DNA of 21,741 nucleotides from Nitrososphaerota archaeon (GCA_016126025.1 JAEFDA010000042.1:1-21741), one strand, 5' to 3'. Counted from the stretch's first letter, positions 13,823 to 21,741 are shown. The notes: generated from the sequence alone by a model not told the origin. A program made the numbers and translations.

Positions 13823-13832
13823 AAAACAAAAA
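13823..13832 (-). terminator. Oligo-T terminator of the carbonic anhydrase gene
   Basis: The minus strand reads TTTTTGTTTT 14 nt after the stop codon at 13847, a typical archaeal T-tract end. Confidence 0.6.
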
Positions 13833-13846
13833 CGTGCGCGGGAGAG

Positions 13847-14779
13847 TTACGGATGCGGCATGGAGGTCTCCAGCATTCTCTCTTCCATCTCTTTTTCGCG
13901 TTCTATGGCCAGCCTCTCAAGGTCCAGCAGATCGTATCCGCCCGCCAGCTGTTGGTTGACGTCGATTACCGCCGTATTTGTGGCCTCGTAGGCGCTCCCC
14001 ACCCTCTCCGGCAGGGAGTCGGCCTGCTCTTGGGTGGTTATGACCGCGCCCGGAGGCACGAACCGCCCGTCTGCTATCACCACTCCGCCGGTGATGGTGG
14101 CCGACACACCCACCGCGACGTTGTTTCCGATCTTGGCGTTGAAGACCAAAGCCTCCATGCCTATGAACGTGTTGCTTCCGATCCACGCCGGCCCGTGAAT
14201 CATGGCGCCGTGCGCCAGGCTGGTGTTGTTTCCCACGAATACGGCATACCCGTCATCAAACGCCGGGTCATATCCCTTCAGCCTGTCGCCGTCTGTAGAG
14301 AACCGGCGGTCGTCTATGTTGTGTCCGTCGTCCACCGTCTCCAGCGCGTGAATCACCACGCCGTCCTGCATGTTGGATCCGTCACCTATGTGTATCGGGG
14401 TGCCTTCGTCGCCCCTGCATACGGCGGTCGGCGCCACAAAGACCATCCTCCCTATGTGACAGTTTCCGATGACCACCGCAAAGGGGTGAATGAACGCGCT
14501 GGACTCTATGGATGGCGTCGCGACCTGGGTGTTAAAGCTGGTCAGTACGTTGGCGTGGACGTTCGGCCACTGAGAATCCGTATCGTGCGTGCCGTTGTGG
14601 TCGCCGTTGGAGGCGCCCTGCCCGACGCACGGATCCGCGCCGCACAGCGCCGAATTGGTCTCTGGGTCTCCGGTATCCTGCGGAACCGGCCAGCTCCAGT
14701 CGGCCGACGGGAGCGCCGCGGCCAGCGCGGCTACAGACGCCACTGCCAGAGCTACCATTGCTGCGTTTCTCCTATTCAT
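13847..14779 (-). CDS. cam: Exported gamma-class carbonic anhydrase (Cam type)
   Basis: A 310-residue zinc (or iron) enzyme interconverting CO2 and bicarbonate. An N-terminal signal segment (MNRRNAAMVALAVASVAALA) suggests it acts outside the membrane. The left-handed beta-helix carries the metal ligands H144 (VVIHALE), H190 (SLAHG) and H195 (IHGPA), with the 5-residue spacing of the Methanosarcina enzyme, plus RGDEG (the Cam Arg/Asp/proton-shuttle Glu block) and the NMQDG Gln. The loop after ALE is long and acidic and adds about 10 residues between ligands 1 and 2 relative to Cam. A C-terminal helix (LERLAIEREKEMEERMLE) follows. CTTATC at 14806-14811 lies 29 nt upstream, so it is likely leaderless. 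It could supply bicarbonate for autotrophic CO2 fixation. Confidence 0.92.
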   Translation of the reverse strand: MNRRNAAMVALAVASVAALAAALPSADWSWPVPQDTGDPETNSALCGADPCVGQGASNGDHNGTHDTDSQWPNVHANVLTSFNTQVATPSIESSAFIHPFAVVIGNCHIGRMVFVAPTAVCRGDEGTPIHIGDGSNMQDGVVIHALETVDDGHNIDDRRFSTDGDRLKGYDPAFDDGYAVFVGNNTSLAHGAMIHGPAWIGSNTFIGMEALVFNAKIGNNVAVGVSATITGGVVIADGRFVPPGAVITTQEQADSLPERVGSAYEATNTAVIDVNQQLAGGYDLLDLERLAIEREKEMEERMLETSMPHP

Positions 14780-14805
14780 TATCGGCGATGCCGCATGCGG
14801 CGGTT

Positions 14806-14811
14806 GATAAG
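14806..14811 (-). promoter_or_regulatory. TATA-like box of the carbonic anhydrase gene
   Basis: On the minus strand CTTATC is centred 29 nt upstream of ATG 14779. Confidence 0.4.
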
Positions 14812-15226
14812 TCGTTGGGACACTCTCGGGCCGGAAGGCGGCGACGCCGAACGGAAACGTGAGGAGTGGGGGCGCCGGACCGTGCACCATCCCAGCAATG
14901 CAGGACCGGATGTCCATTCTTGGCGGCAGGCGCGCATATGTCCGAAGATCGTGTTTGGGGCGAGGCCGCCAGTATTTGTGGCACAGAACAGTGGCAAGAC
15001 ATCCGCTACAATTCGAGTGGCGGCCGGGACCGACGCCAACATGTGGGCCTGCCGCCTGGCCACACTCTCCAATCCTCCCCACTATGCCAAGCCATGTACG
15101 GCACACCATACACAACGTCGGTCCCGCCTACGCCACAGGTCCTGCACCCCCGCCGCACCATGCCGCGAAGACTTGCCTGTTCCCTGCCGTATGCGAGCCC
15201 ATACCATTCAGAGGCGAGGCCGCAGC
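14812..15226. other. Non-coding gap between carbonic anhydrase and surface protein
   Basis: About 415 nt. Frames cross it on both strands but show no codon bias, recognisable motif or start signal. I see no terminator T-run after the surface-protein stop at 15227. Confidence 0.5.
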
Positions 15227-18200
15227 CTATTCGGCGGTTCCCGGGACCGTCTGGCCTGATGCCGTCCACGATCCGTTGGTCACCATCCAGACGGTATATC
15301 CTGGGACCGCCAAGTCCCCGTTGTGGTCGAATGCAATTATTCCCAATATATCGGGCGCCGCCTCGGATATGCGCGGGAGGGACTGCACCAGCGCCGCCGT
15401 GTCGTTACTCTGGGCGGCCAGCATGGCGGTCCCCAGAGCAAATACTGCCTCGTACGCCCGGTGCGCCCGCGCCGCCGGCTCCCCCTCAGACGGTATGTCC
15501 AGCCTATCTGACAGGGTACCCTCGATATGGTATCCTGGCCGGACCGCCGTCGTGCCCTCCGGCATGTCCGGCTCATCCAAGATGGCATCCATGCCGTACC
15601 ATATCACATGTGGCGCTGCGGCAGCCCGGATGGTCCCGGCCGCCTCCGGATACAGCAACACGGCGGCAGTGATCTCGCCGTGCCGTACCGCCTCCAGTAT
15701 GGCGGCCGCGGACTCGGTGTCGCTCCTGTGCGCAATCCACGATATTCTGGTGTCTCCGTGCAGCATCTGGCCAGTTGCCGCCTCCCGGAGAGATATGCCG
15801 TTCTCGTCGTGCCGGTATACCACGATGATATGGTCTGCGCCGTCGGCGGCCAGCGCCCCCAGCGCCGCGGCCTGTCCGGCATCGCTGGGCTCCATACGAA
15901 ACACGTGGTCGGGCATGGCCATCTCCGGCGAGTCCGAGCAGCAGCTGATCAACAGCATACGATCCCCGGAGGTCTGGTACAGCACGGCCCAGAGAGTCGC
16001 GTTGCCGGAGGGACCCAGAACGGCCGTCGGTGAGTCCAGGCTGCGGACGGCCATCAGCGCCGCGTATCCATCATATGCCTCATACGTATCCAAGGCCAGC
16101 CGCCACGGCTGCCCCAGTCGGGCCACGTATCCGTTAAAGTCCTGAACCGCCAGGAGGGTGGCCGACTCCACCTCGTCGACGCCGGTTGTATCGTCCACGA
16201 ACGCCATCCTGTGGGAGCCTGTCAGTGCCGGGCCTATCGTACAGATGACATCCAAGGGGGCTTCGTACTCCACGTGCAGCACAGCCAACGAATCCCCGCC
16301 ATCGTGCCCGTCCAGTACCATTATGGGTATGGTCACAGATACATGGGGCTGCAACTCCAGCCCGCCGTCACCGCCCAACCCAGGGGCCAGATCCACCACC
16401 AACCCCATGGCATCCGACGTGTACCGGGGGTGATCCAGGGGGACGGCACCCGCGCGGACGGATCCAGCAAATATAGTGTACAAGTCCTGGGTGTCGTTGG
16501 CAGGCAGCACCAAGTCCATCCGCAGGACGGAGGCGGCGCCATCGCAGGATACGGCCAGCATGAGATAGTCCAGCACCGGTCCATCGGGCACCGTGCCGGT
16601 AAAGTATGCCACTTGCGTCCGCCGCTCCCCGCCCAAGCCGGTATCGGGCCGGATGGACAGGCCGGGCCGCACCTCCACCGGAACCACCGTGTCGGGCGTG
16701 CGGCTCCACGCCTTGCCAGCCACCGCCCCGTCTCTTATGTGCAGCCGGGCATCCTCGGCGCCTGCCAGCACATTCCGGTATGGCTCATCCAGCCGGTATG
16801 ATACGACTCCCCCGGACACGCGTTCCACATCCGCCATGTGGAATGGTATACCTCCTGATCCGCCGGCATCCTCCACGATCAGCGTAACGTTGGCGCCCGC
16901 ACCCCTCTCCCCGAATGCGACTGCCAGCACCCCCAAGTCCACATTATAGGCGGCGCGCACCGGCGCCCCGGCACCAGAGACCACAGGCAGGCCCGATACG
17001 GCCGGCGAGACGTTGGTGTGCGCATCATGCATAGCACCCACATCCATGTACAGGTGCGGGGAGACCATCTTCTCCACCGTGCCCCACTGCCCGCCGTCCA
17101 ACCGGAAGATTATGGTGTTGTCCGGTCCCCGGCCGACGTGCTGCATAGTGATACCTCCGTCTCGGCCATACTCCCGGATGTGCACACGTGTTGTGTCTAC
17201 TGCCAGGATGTCCGTGGCGCCGTCGAGCGACAGGATAATGATGCCGAGATCCGGATCGTACGAGGCCGACACAGGCAGGGGGACCGTGCTCTGGACCGTA
17301 ATGGGCGCCCTAGTCTGTGGAACGGCATTTCCGGCCAGATCCCTGACGAACCCCGTCTCCACCAGCACATGAGGGTGAGCCATGCCGTTCAGTGCGGCGC
17401 GGCTGTCTTGGTCCAGAACCAGCCTGGCCATCCCCCCGCGGACAGTAGCGTTGTATCCCAAGGCCACGCCCCCCGCCTGCCCCTCCCCGTATGCGTACAG
17501 CGGCGCGCCTCCGGCGGCGCCGTCCAGCGTCTCGTTGAACGCCAGAGCGAGCGTCCCGGTCTCTGCCGAATACGCAGCCCACTCCAAGGCGGGCGGGTAT
17601 GTGTCCCCCACGTCCACGGGTATAGGGACGGACATGACGCCGTTGGCCGACTCGGCGTGGAGACGGGGGCTTTCCATGATGTGTATGGCGTCAACGCCGC
17701 CCTGCCCAAGCCGGTACACCAGTGTCAGCGGGTCGGCTCCAGTCCTGTACATGGAGCCGTCCATCACGGTCACAAAGGTATGGTTTCGCACCTCTCCCAG
17801 CACGCTGAGCCGGCTATGCATGGTGCGGTCCGCATCTATAGTCTCGTTGAATGTGATCACAAAGAGGCCGACGGTACTGTAGTATGTGGCCGACTCTGTC
17901 ACGAGTGGATCTGGAGGAGGATATAACTCGGACGACCCCGAGGCGCCCGAGCCCGACGGCGACGGGATGGGCCGGGTGGAGTCATATATGGACACGGGCA
18001 CGACGCCGCTAGGCGCCACGTCGGTGCCGGCCGTGTCACGTACGGCGCCCGGATCCACCGTCAGCACCGGCATGCCGATTATTTTGGACATGACATCCCG
18101 GTTGGTCTGGTTCAGAGTGAACCAAATTTTTACTCCGCCCGGATTGTCGGAACTAAGCTGGCTCTGCGTCAGCCGTATGTCCGCGAACCCATCCGCAGTC

Positions 18201-18730
18201 GGTCCGGTTATCTGAAATTTGGTAGCATCCACACTATTTACATCCATCTTTCGATTGAAAACGGCCGCCAAGGCGCCGTCGCCCCTGTAGTACTCGGCCG
18301 AAGCCAAGTGTGGCGTAGTATCAATTCGCATAATTGGGTTGTTCGACGAATCCGCAATGAGGTTCCTAGCCAGGTCCCTCACGGCGCCCTCCACCACATC
18401 CAGTACCGTACCGACTATTGTTATGAGGTCGTGCTGCCTCTGCGTCAGCGCCACGTCAAGGATATTGCCGCGGATAGTATATTCTGCTCCCGACAGCGTG
18501 ATGTGCGGCGACTGGCCAGAGGTGGTGATGTTGAACCTGTCCATGTGCACGGCTGTATGATCGATTGCCTCACTGAACGTCATGGTGAGGTTGTCCGTCC
18601 TCGAGTCGAATACGGCTGATGCCAGAGTAGGCCTTTGGCTGTCCGCCGCGGCATTGTCCAAATCGCCGGATGCTGCACATGCCATGGCAGCCGCAAGAAG
18701 AACGGGTGCCAAGTAAGCGCGTGCCCTCAT
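15227..18730 (-). CDS. Large secreted Ig-like repeat protein with type-1 ligand-binding domain
   Basis: A 1167-residue exported protein. An N-terminal signal (MRARAYLAPVLLAAAMACAA) has a Cys that might be lipidated. Six repeats follow, each opening with SAxYDxxxGxLxxxF-like strands (for example FNETLDGAAGG) and several closing with VRDLAGN, as in bacterial SbsA-type Ig-like domains. From about residue 855 a type-1 periplasmic-binding fold appears: VARLGQPWRLALDTYEAYDG, TAVLGPSGNATLWAV, VFRMEPSDAGQAAALGAL, IIVVYRHDENG. This is the family of branched-chain amino acid/amide receptors. No C-terminal anchor is seen. GGGAGG lies 3 nt before ATG 18730, and this ATG overlaps the stop of an upstream 21-codon ORF. 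It is probably a cell-surface receptor or adhesin. Confidence 0.85.
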   Translation of the reverse strand: MRARAYLAPVLLAAAMACAASGDLDNAAADSQRPTLASAVFDSRTDNLTMTFSEAIDHTAVHMDRFNITTSGQSPHITLSGAEYTIRGNILDVALTQRQHDLITIVGTVLDVVEGAVRDLARNLIADSSNNPIMRIDTTPHLASAEYYRGDGALAAVFNRKMDVNSVDATKFQITGPTADGFADIRLTQSQLSSDNPGGVKIWFTLNQTNRDVMSKIIGMPVLTVDPGAVRDTAGTDVAPSGVVPVSIYDSTRPIPSPSGSGASGSSELYPPPDPLVTESATYYSTVGLFVITFNETIDADRTMHSRLSVLGEVRNHTFVTVMDGSMYRTGADPLTLVYRLGQGGVDAIHIMESPRLHAESANGVMSVPIPVDVGDTYPPALEWAAYSAETGTLALAFNETLDGAAGGAPLYAYGEGQAGGVALGYNATVRGGMARLVLDQDSRAALNGMAHPHVLVETGFVRDLAGNAVPQTRAPITVQSTVPLPVSASYDPDLGIIILSLDGATDILAVDTTRVHIREYGRDGGITMQHVGRGPDNTIIFRLDGGQWGTVEKMVSPHLYMDVGAMHDAHTNVSPAVSGLPVVSGAGAPVRAAYNVDLGVLAVAFGERGAGANVTLIVEDAGGSGGIPFHMADVERVSGGVVSYRLDEPYRNVLAGAEDARLHIRDGAVAGKAWSRTPDTVVPVEVRPGLSIRPDTGLGGERRTQVAYFTGTVPDGPVLDYLMLAVSCDGAASVLRMDLVLPANDTQDLYTIFAGSVRAGAVPLDHPRYTSDAMGLVVDLAPGLGGDGGLELQPHVSVTIPIMVLDGHDGGDSLAVLHVEYEAPLDVICTIGPALTGSHRMAFVDDTTGVDEVESATLLAVQDFNGYVARLGQPWRLALDTYEAYDGYAALMAVRSLDSPTAVLGPSGNATLWAVLYQTSGDRMLLISCCSDSPEMAMPDHVFRMEPSDAGQAAALGALAADGADHIIVVYRHDENGISLREAATGQMLHGDTRISWIAHRSDTESAAAILEAVRHGEITAAVLLYPEAAGTIRAAAAPHVIWYGMDAILDEPDMPEGTTAVRPGYHIEGTLSDRLDIPSEGEPAARAHRAYEAVFALGTAMLAAQSNDTAALVQSLPRISEAAPDILGIIAFDHNGDLAVPGYTVWMVTNGSWTASGQTVPGTAE

Positions 18731-18792
18731 GATCCTCCCATATCCGCTGGAATACGCGAGAGCGAGGCATACGCGCAACGCACGCCCATCAT
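18727..18792 (-). CDS. Upstream leaderless ORF, 21 aa, coupled to the surface protein
   Basis: A 21-codon ORF beginning MMGVRCAYASLSRIP and ending ADMGGS. Its ATG-ATG start at 18792 lies 25-26 nt downstream of the centre of the TATA box, so the mRNA should begin here. Its TGA overlaps the ATG of the surface protein (ATGA), and the Shine-Dalgarno GGGAGG of that gene lies within its last codons. The likely role is to bring ribosomes to the downstream start; the peptide itself may have no function. Confidence 0.45.
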   Translation of the reverse strand: MMGVRCAYASLSRIPADMGGS

Positions 18793-18814
18793 AGAATGTG
18801 GCCGGGAGACTAGC

Positions 18815-18820
18815 TTATAA
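18815..18820 (-). promoter_or_regulatory. TATA box of the surface-protein transcript
   Basis: TTATAA, followed on its upstream side by an A-rich tract (18822-18829), predicts a transcript start at about 18792, the first base of the upstream ORF. Confidence 0.6.
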
Positions 18821-19550
18821 GTAAAAAAATCACCCTTTATGACATTATTCATCTGAGTGTGCCATCTCGACTCCGCGGCCATTACGCTGGCACGGAGACT
18901 GCCACGCGATCCGGTTCCGGCTGAAACTATCCAGCTAGACACGCCGATTTTAACTGCTTTATTAATTTGGATAAGACGGAGCATTAGAGTTTGCGCATAA
19001 CAGCGTATACCATGCCGTACGTACGTCCTCTAGTACATTGAGCTTTTACGTTCAGGATGCGGCAAGGATGCAGCGATTCGTGCTTGCCTTAGGGGCAGAC
19101 CTGAGAACGTCCAAGCCATGCCGCAGACCCTAGGACACCGCCGCGTTCGTTGTGGCAGTAACACTCTACCCGCTCGCGAACAGCAGCTATGCTAACGTGC
19201 CCAAACCTATGAGGATGTTCTACAACACCAAGACCGTCAGGTATGCTATATAAAAAGATCAGATTATAGTGGGCAAAGAAAAATAAAAACGCATAACACG
19301 GTTTAATGTGCATCTTGCTAGCGCCAGATTTGCCCAAGGATGGACCCACGCCGGTGTGATGCGCCCGCATCTTGTAGAGGCCCGAGAAACGCTCCGCGAT
19401 CCCACATTAGGCGCCAAGATTCACGCTCCAATGCAAAACCGGGCGCCAAGCCGTCGTCATGACGCGGCGCTCGTGCACTGGCCTCTACGATTTGGACGGC
19501 CGACGCGGTGGCACCAGCCCTACTGTGAGAACCCGTACAGCAGTACAGGC
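18821..19550. other. Intergenic region without a recognisable gene
   Basis: About 730 nt between the divergent surface-protein promoter and the acylphosphatase 3' end. It is AT-richer than coding DNA, with palindromic GTACGTAC near 19019 and a strong TATA box at 19248. A 17-codon frame (19306-19359) whose TGA overlaps the ATG of a 78-codon frame (19359-19595) lies downstream of that box; neither has convincing codon bias. Confidence 0.5.
19246..19257 (+). promoter_or_regulatory. Orphan strong TATA box
   Basis: CTATATAAAAAG is the best TATA match in the window. The predicted plus-strand start is near 19277, where no convincing gene begins; a non-coding RNA or very short ORFs may follow. Confidence 0.45.
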
Positions 19551-20063
19551 CTATCCAGCAATGCGCAGCATATCGCCGCCCCGCATGCTCCTTAAAACTT
19601 TGAGGATTTCTGTATCATTCTCCAGAGACAAGTCCATCTTGCCGTCCACTGATTTCATGGTGGCATTCATCTCTTTCTGCGCCTCCAGCATCTTGTCCTG
19701 TTTATCCAGCATCTTGTCCTGTTTTTTGTCTATTCTACGTAGCGCTTCTGTTCCTATGAATACGGCGGTCAGCATCTCTGTGTTGGTATCGCCAAACTTT
19801 ATCTTAAAACCGCCCAGGCCCGTCGCCGGAGACCCCCCCTCTACCAGTATGTCCGTTATTGCGGCGGGCTCTGCATGGTCCCGTATTTGTTGTACTAGGT
19901 TCTCGATCTTGGTCTGCTCTGCCTCGCATACCACAAGGACTGATCCGTCGTCCAAATTCTCTACAGTTCCTCGTACGCCGATCTCATCTGCAGCGGCTTT
20001 GATCCTGACCCGCATGCCCACACCCTGCACCCTGCCACGTATACGAATGTTCGTCCTTTGCAT
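19551..20063 (-). CDS. Acylphosphatase domain fused to a coiled coil
   Basis: A 170-residue protein. Residues 5-90 are an acylphosphatase-like ferredoxin fold with the signature IRGRVQGVGMRVRIKAAADE; the catalytic pair Arg18 and Asn36 is present at the same 18-residue spacing as in muscle acylphosphatase, so hydrolysis of acyl phosphates is plausible. Residues 108-160 are a charged heptad region with a DKKQDKMLDKQDKMLEAQKE repeat, likely an oligomerising coiled coil not found in ordinary 90-residue acylphosphatases. TATATAAG-type box 25 nt upstream of ATG 20063 indicates a leaderless mRNA. It is convergent with no strong gene. The fusion may act as a scaffolded enzyme or sensor; the partner is unknown. 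Confidence 0.85.
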   Translation of the reverse strand: MQRTNIRIRGRVQGVGMRVRIKAAADEIGVRGTVENLDDGSVLVVCEAEQTKIENLVQQIRDHAEPAAITDILVEGGSPATGLGGFKIKFGDTNTEMLTAVFIGTEALRRIDKKQDKMLDKQDKMLEAQKEMNATMKSVDGKMDLSLENDTEILKVLRSMRGGDMLRIAG

Positions 20064-20083
20064 GAGCTGGTACTGTTTTTCAG

Positions 20084-20092
20084 CGTATATAA
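20084..20092 (-). promoter_or_regulatory. TATA box of the acylphosphatase gene
   Basis: On the minus strand CTTATATAC is centred 25 nt upstream of ATG 20063. Confidence 0.65.
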
Positions 20093-20500
20093 GTTAAACG
20101 AACAAGGCTAAGACCGACGTTGTGCAATTCGCATGCCTCCCGGCCGCAGGCCCGGCAGCGCAGACCTTCTCAGGCCATCGAAGCGACAGCGTTTCACAAT
20201 TCGCGACCCAGCGCGATCTGAATAACCCAACATCCCGTGATGTCAGCCTACGACCGACAGGCAGGGTATGCCGTGCCTTCCACCTAGCGATATATAGATC
20301 ATGTTATCTAAAATTTTGATCGTATAGCCAAATTCGTTTAACTGGATAAATCCCATCTTTGAGTATGAAAGCAGGTGCCGCCCGCCCGATGCCAAGGTAG
20401 CCGTCACAGCAGCAATACGCGATGCCTGAAACGCCACCCTGAAGACGCATGGCCCATCTCAAAGACATTTTAGGAAAGGAGTAGTAGAATCGGCAGCCTC
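20093..20500. other. Intergenic region before the HNH nuclease gene
   Basis: About 400 nt of low coding signal. A 48-codon minus frame (20304-20450, MRLQGGVSGIAYCCC onward) reads somewhat like protein but lacks GC bias and may be a gene remnant. ATTTTA at 20467-20472 may serve as the TATA box of the nuclease gene, 31 nt upstream of its ATG. Confidence 0.4.
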
Positions 20501-21741
20501 ATGCTCCCGAGCACCACACCCTACGACGAGATTTCGCGCGGCGCGGTACGGAGAGCCGTTGCGTCCGTCCTCTTAGAAGGAGGCAGGCCCATAGCAATGA
20601 TCGAGGCGGCGCGCGGCCGAAGATACCCCGGTGATGACCGGCAGGCCCAATACCGCGCCAGTCCAGTCTGGCACACCAAACGCGATCTTGACGTTATTGT
20701 AGCCGAACGGCTCAACCTGGACGCAGACGCCCTGCTGGGGCCGGAGCGAAAGTCCAGTGATTTTTCGAACCACACCGCCAAGATCATATCGGAGCTGCGC
20801 CACAAGGGAGTACTGCAGGACTGGAACGCTGACAGACAATTCGGGATATGGAGGGTAGCCGACGCTCCAAGACTGCTAGCATACAGGGACCGATGGGCAA
20901 GGTCGGCAGAAAGACACATACACGCAGAGCCGGACGCCGGATTCGCCGTCTCGGATCTCAACCGCGCCTTCCTATCAATACTGGATCACGGATCCAAGGA
21001 CAACACGTACAAGTTTGCCCTAGCCAGGGCGTTGCTGGACCACTGCAGGGACCACGCCGACGCCTCTGACAACCCCCTTGAGGTGCCCTACGTGTATTTT
21101 GCAGACAAGTTCATGCGGTATTATTTTCACCAGGAGTACAAATTCCACATAAGGCAGAACTTCCATCCGAATAAACCACCCAGAGCAATCAGCATACTCC
21201 ACGCCAGCTTCGGGGAGACGGCCCCCGGTGACCTCGACCTGCTGGATAAAAGAAAAGTCGATGAGGCGAGGGACCGCTTCCTAGCTGGCATATTTGGACA
21301 TGCGCGCCGCAAGACCTCGCTGGTGATACCGCGGTTCCAGAACGTCCGGGGAGGCCAGTCCGGCGGCACGGCGGGGGCGTTCTACGAGTACGATGATGAC
21401 GCGCAGATGCTGACCCTGAGACCGGCGGCATTAGCCTTTCTCAGGAGAAACCATGCGGTGCTCTCCAAGGCTGTCCTAGCGGAGTGGGCCAAATTCTTAG
21501 AAAGGATAAATCCCTCGTTGCCCATGCTGGTGGCAAAGATAGAGCGCGACGAGGCAAGGCGCCGCCCGCTGACCGGATACAGGCGCCTGTACCTGAGACA
21601 ATGGTGCCACTGCTTCTACTGCGGGGACAGGCTCGAGCGGGGACACATCCACGTTGACCACCTTATTCCGTGGTCCTACCTGTTCGACGACAACGCCTGG
21701 AACCTGGTCCTGGCCTGCCAAGACTGCAACCTCAAAAAGGG
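20501..21741 (+). CDS. HNH endonuclease with winged-helix-like N-terminus, 3' end outside window
   Basis: 413 codons are visible and the frame runs off the edge. Residues 10-120 resemble a winged-helix DNA-binding region (RRAVASVLLEGGRPIAMIEA, then IISELRHKGVL with FGIWRV), as in Mrr-like restriction proteins. Residue 150 onward has LNRAFLSILDHGSKDNTYKFALARALLD, a helix often seen in HNH defence nucleases. The HNH site has zinc pairs C371-x2-C374 and C406-x2-C409, catalytic D386-H387 in HVDHLIPWS, and N401. It is probably a DNA endonuclease, with restriction or defence as the likely role. It starts at ATG 20501; no methylase is visible on this side. Confidence 0.82.
   Translation, partial: MLPSTTPYDEISRGAVRRAVASVLLEGGRPIAMIEAARGRRYPGDDRQAQYRASPVWHTKRDLDVIVAERLNLDADALLGPERKSSDFSNHTAKIISELRHKGVLQDWNADRQFGIWRVADAPRLLAYRDRWARSAERHIHAEPDAGFAVSDLNRAFLSILDHGSKDNTYKFALARALLDHCRDHADASDNPLEVPYVYFADKFMRYYFHQEYKFHIRQNFHPNKPPRAISILHASFGETAPGDLDLLDKRKVDEARDRFLAGIFGHARRKTSLVIPRFQNVRGGQSGGTAGAFYEYDDDAQMLTLRPAALAFLRRNHAVLSKAVLAEWAKFLERINPSLPMLVAKIERDEARRRPLTGYRRLYLRQWCHCFYCGDRLERGHIHVDHLIPWSYLFDDNAWNLVLACQDCNLKK

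Noticed and set aside
13853..16145. Long plus-strand frames opposite carbonic anhydrase and the surface protein
   Set aside because: They are shadow frames of genes with signal peptides, conserved metal ligands and receptor motifs on the minus strand.
18731..18778. TTG start at 18778 adding 16 residues to the surface protein
   Set aside because: The ATG at 18730 has a strong Shine-Dalgarno site and gives a cleaner signal peptide.

Overview
The window looks like a high-GC thaumarchaeal chromosome, most like the sponge symbiont Cenarchaeum symbiosum. This is inferred from gene content and style, not from a search. Archaeal signs are a tRNA-Leu with an intron after position 37, TATA boxes 25-30 nt upstream of many start codons (leaderless transcription), a coenzyme F420 ligase (CofE), an archaeal-type AspRS, an archaeal Cam-type carbonic anhydrase and a large secreted Ig-like/ligand-binding protein. 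Real genes have strongly GC-rich third codon positions, which separates them from many long antisense shadow frames.

Layout. 1-1422: a 36-aa leaderless ORF (+), a small Cys-rich protein (-) and cofE (+). 1423-2351: a gene-poor gap. 2352-4700: an SF2 helicase carrying a PKD domain between its two motor lobes. 4806-5192: a small ribbon-helix-helix-like/zinc protein whose stop codon abuts a convergent tRNA-Leu(UAA) gene that seems to hold two introns. 5314-7869: two copies of a 61-bp repeat, each about 121 nt upstream of a start codon (a 46-aa ORF and aspS), a 72-aa helical protein (-), aspS and an 83-aa protein. 7849-7983: a 44-aa double-CxxC protein (-).

8053-13071 is a branched-chain amino acid operon on the minus strand, ilvB-ilvN-leuA-leuB plus a possible small last ORF. 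The genes overlap or nearly touch. Its leader encodes a leaderless 14-residue peptide ending in Val-Leu-Leu-Val-Leu-Pro, followed by two mutually exclusive hairpins next to the ilvB Shine-Dalgarno site. This looks like an amino-acid-sensing leader in an archaeon.

13087-13718 is a cassette bounded by 46-bp inverted repeats (41 of 46 matching) around one small membrane-protein gene. 13847-14779 encodes an exported gamma-class carbonic anhydrase. 15227-18730 encodes a giant secreted protein with six Ig-like repeats and a type-1 periplasmic-binding fold; its start codon overlaps the stop of a 21-codon leaderless upstream ORF. 18821-19550 holds no clear gene but has an orphan strong TATA box. 19551-20063 is an acylphosphatase fused to a coiled coil. 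From 20501 a winged-helix/HNH nuclease runs off the right edge.

The strongest leads are the PKD-containing helicase, the ilv leader, the inverted-repeat cassette, the position-conserved 61-bp repeat and the coupled upstream ORF of the surface protein.
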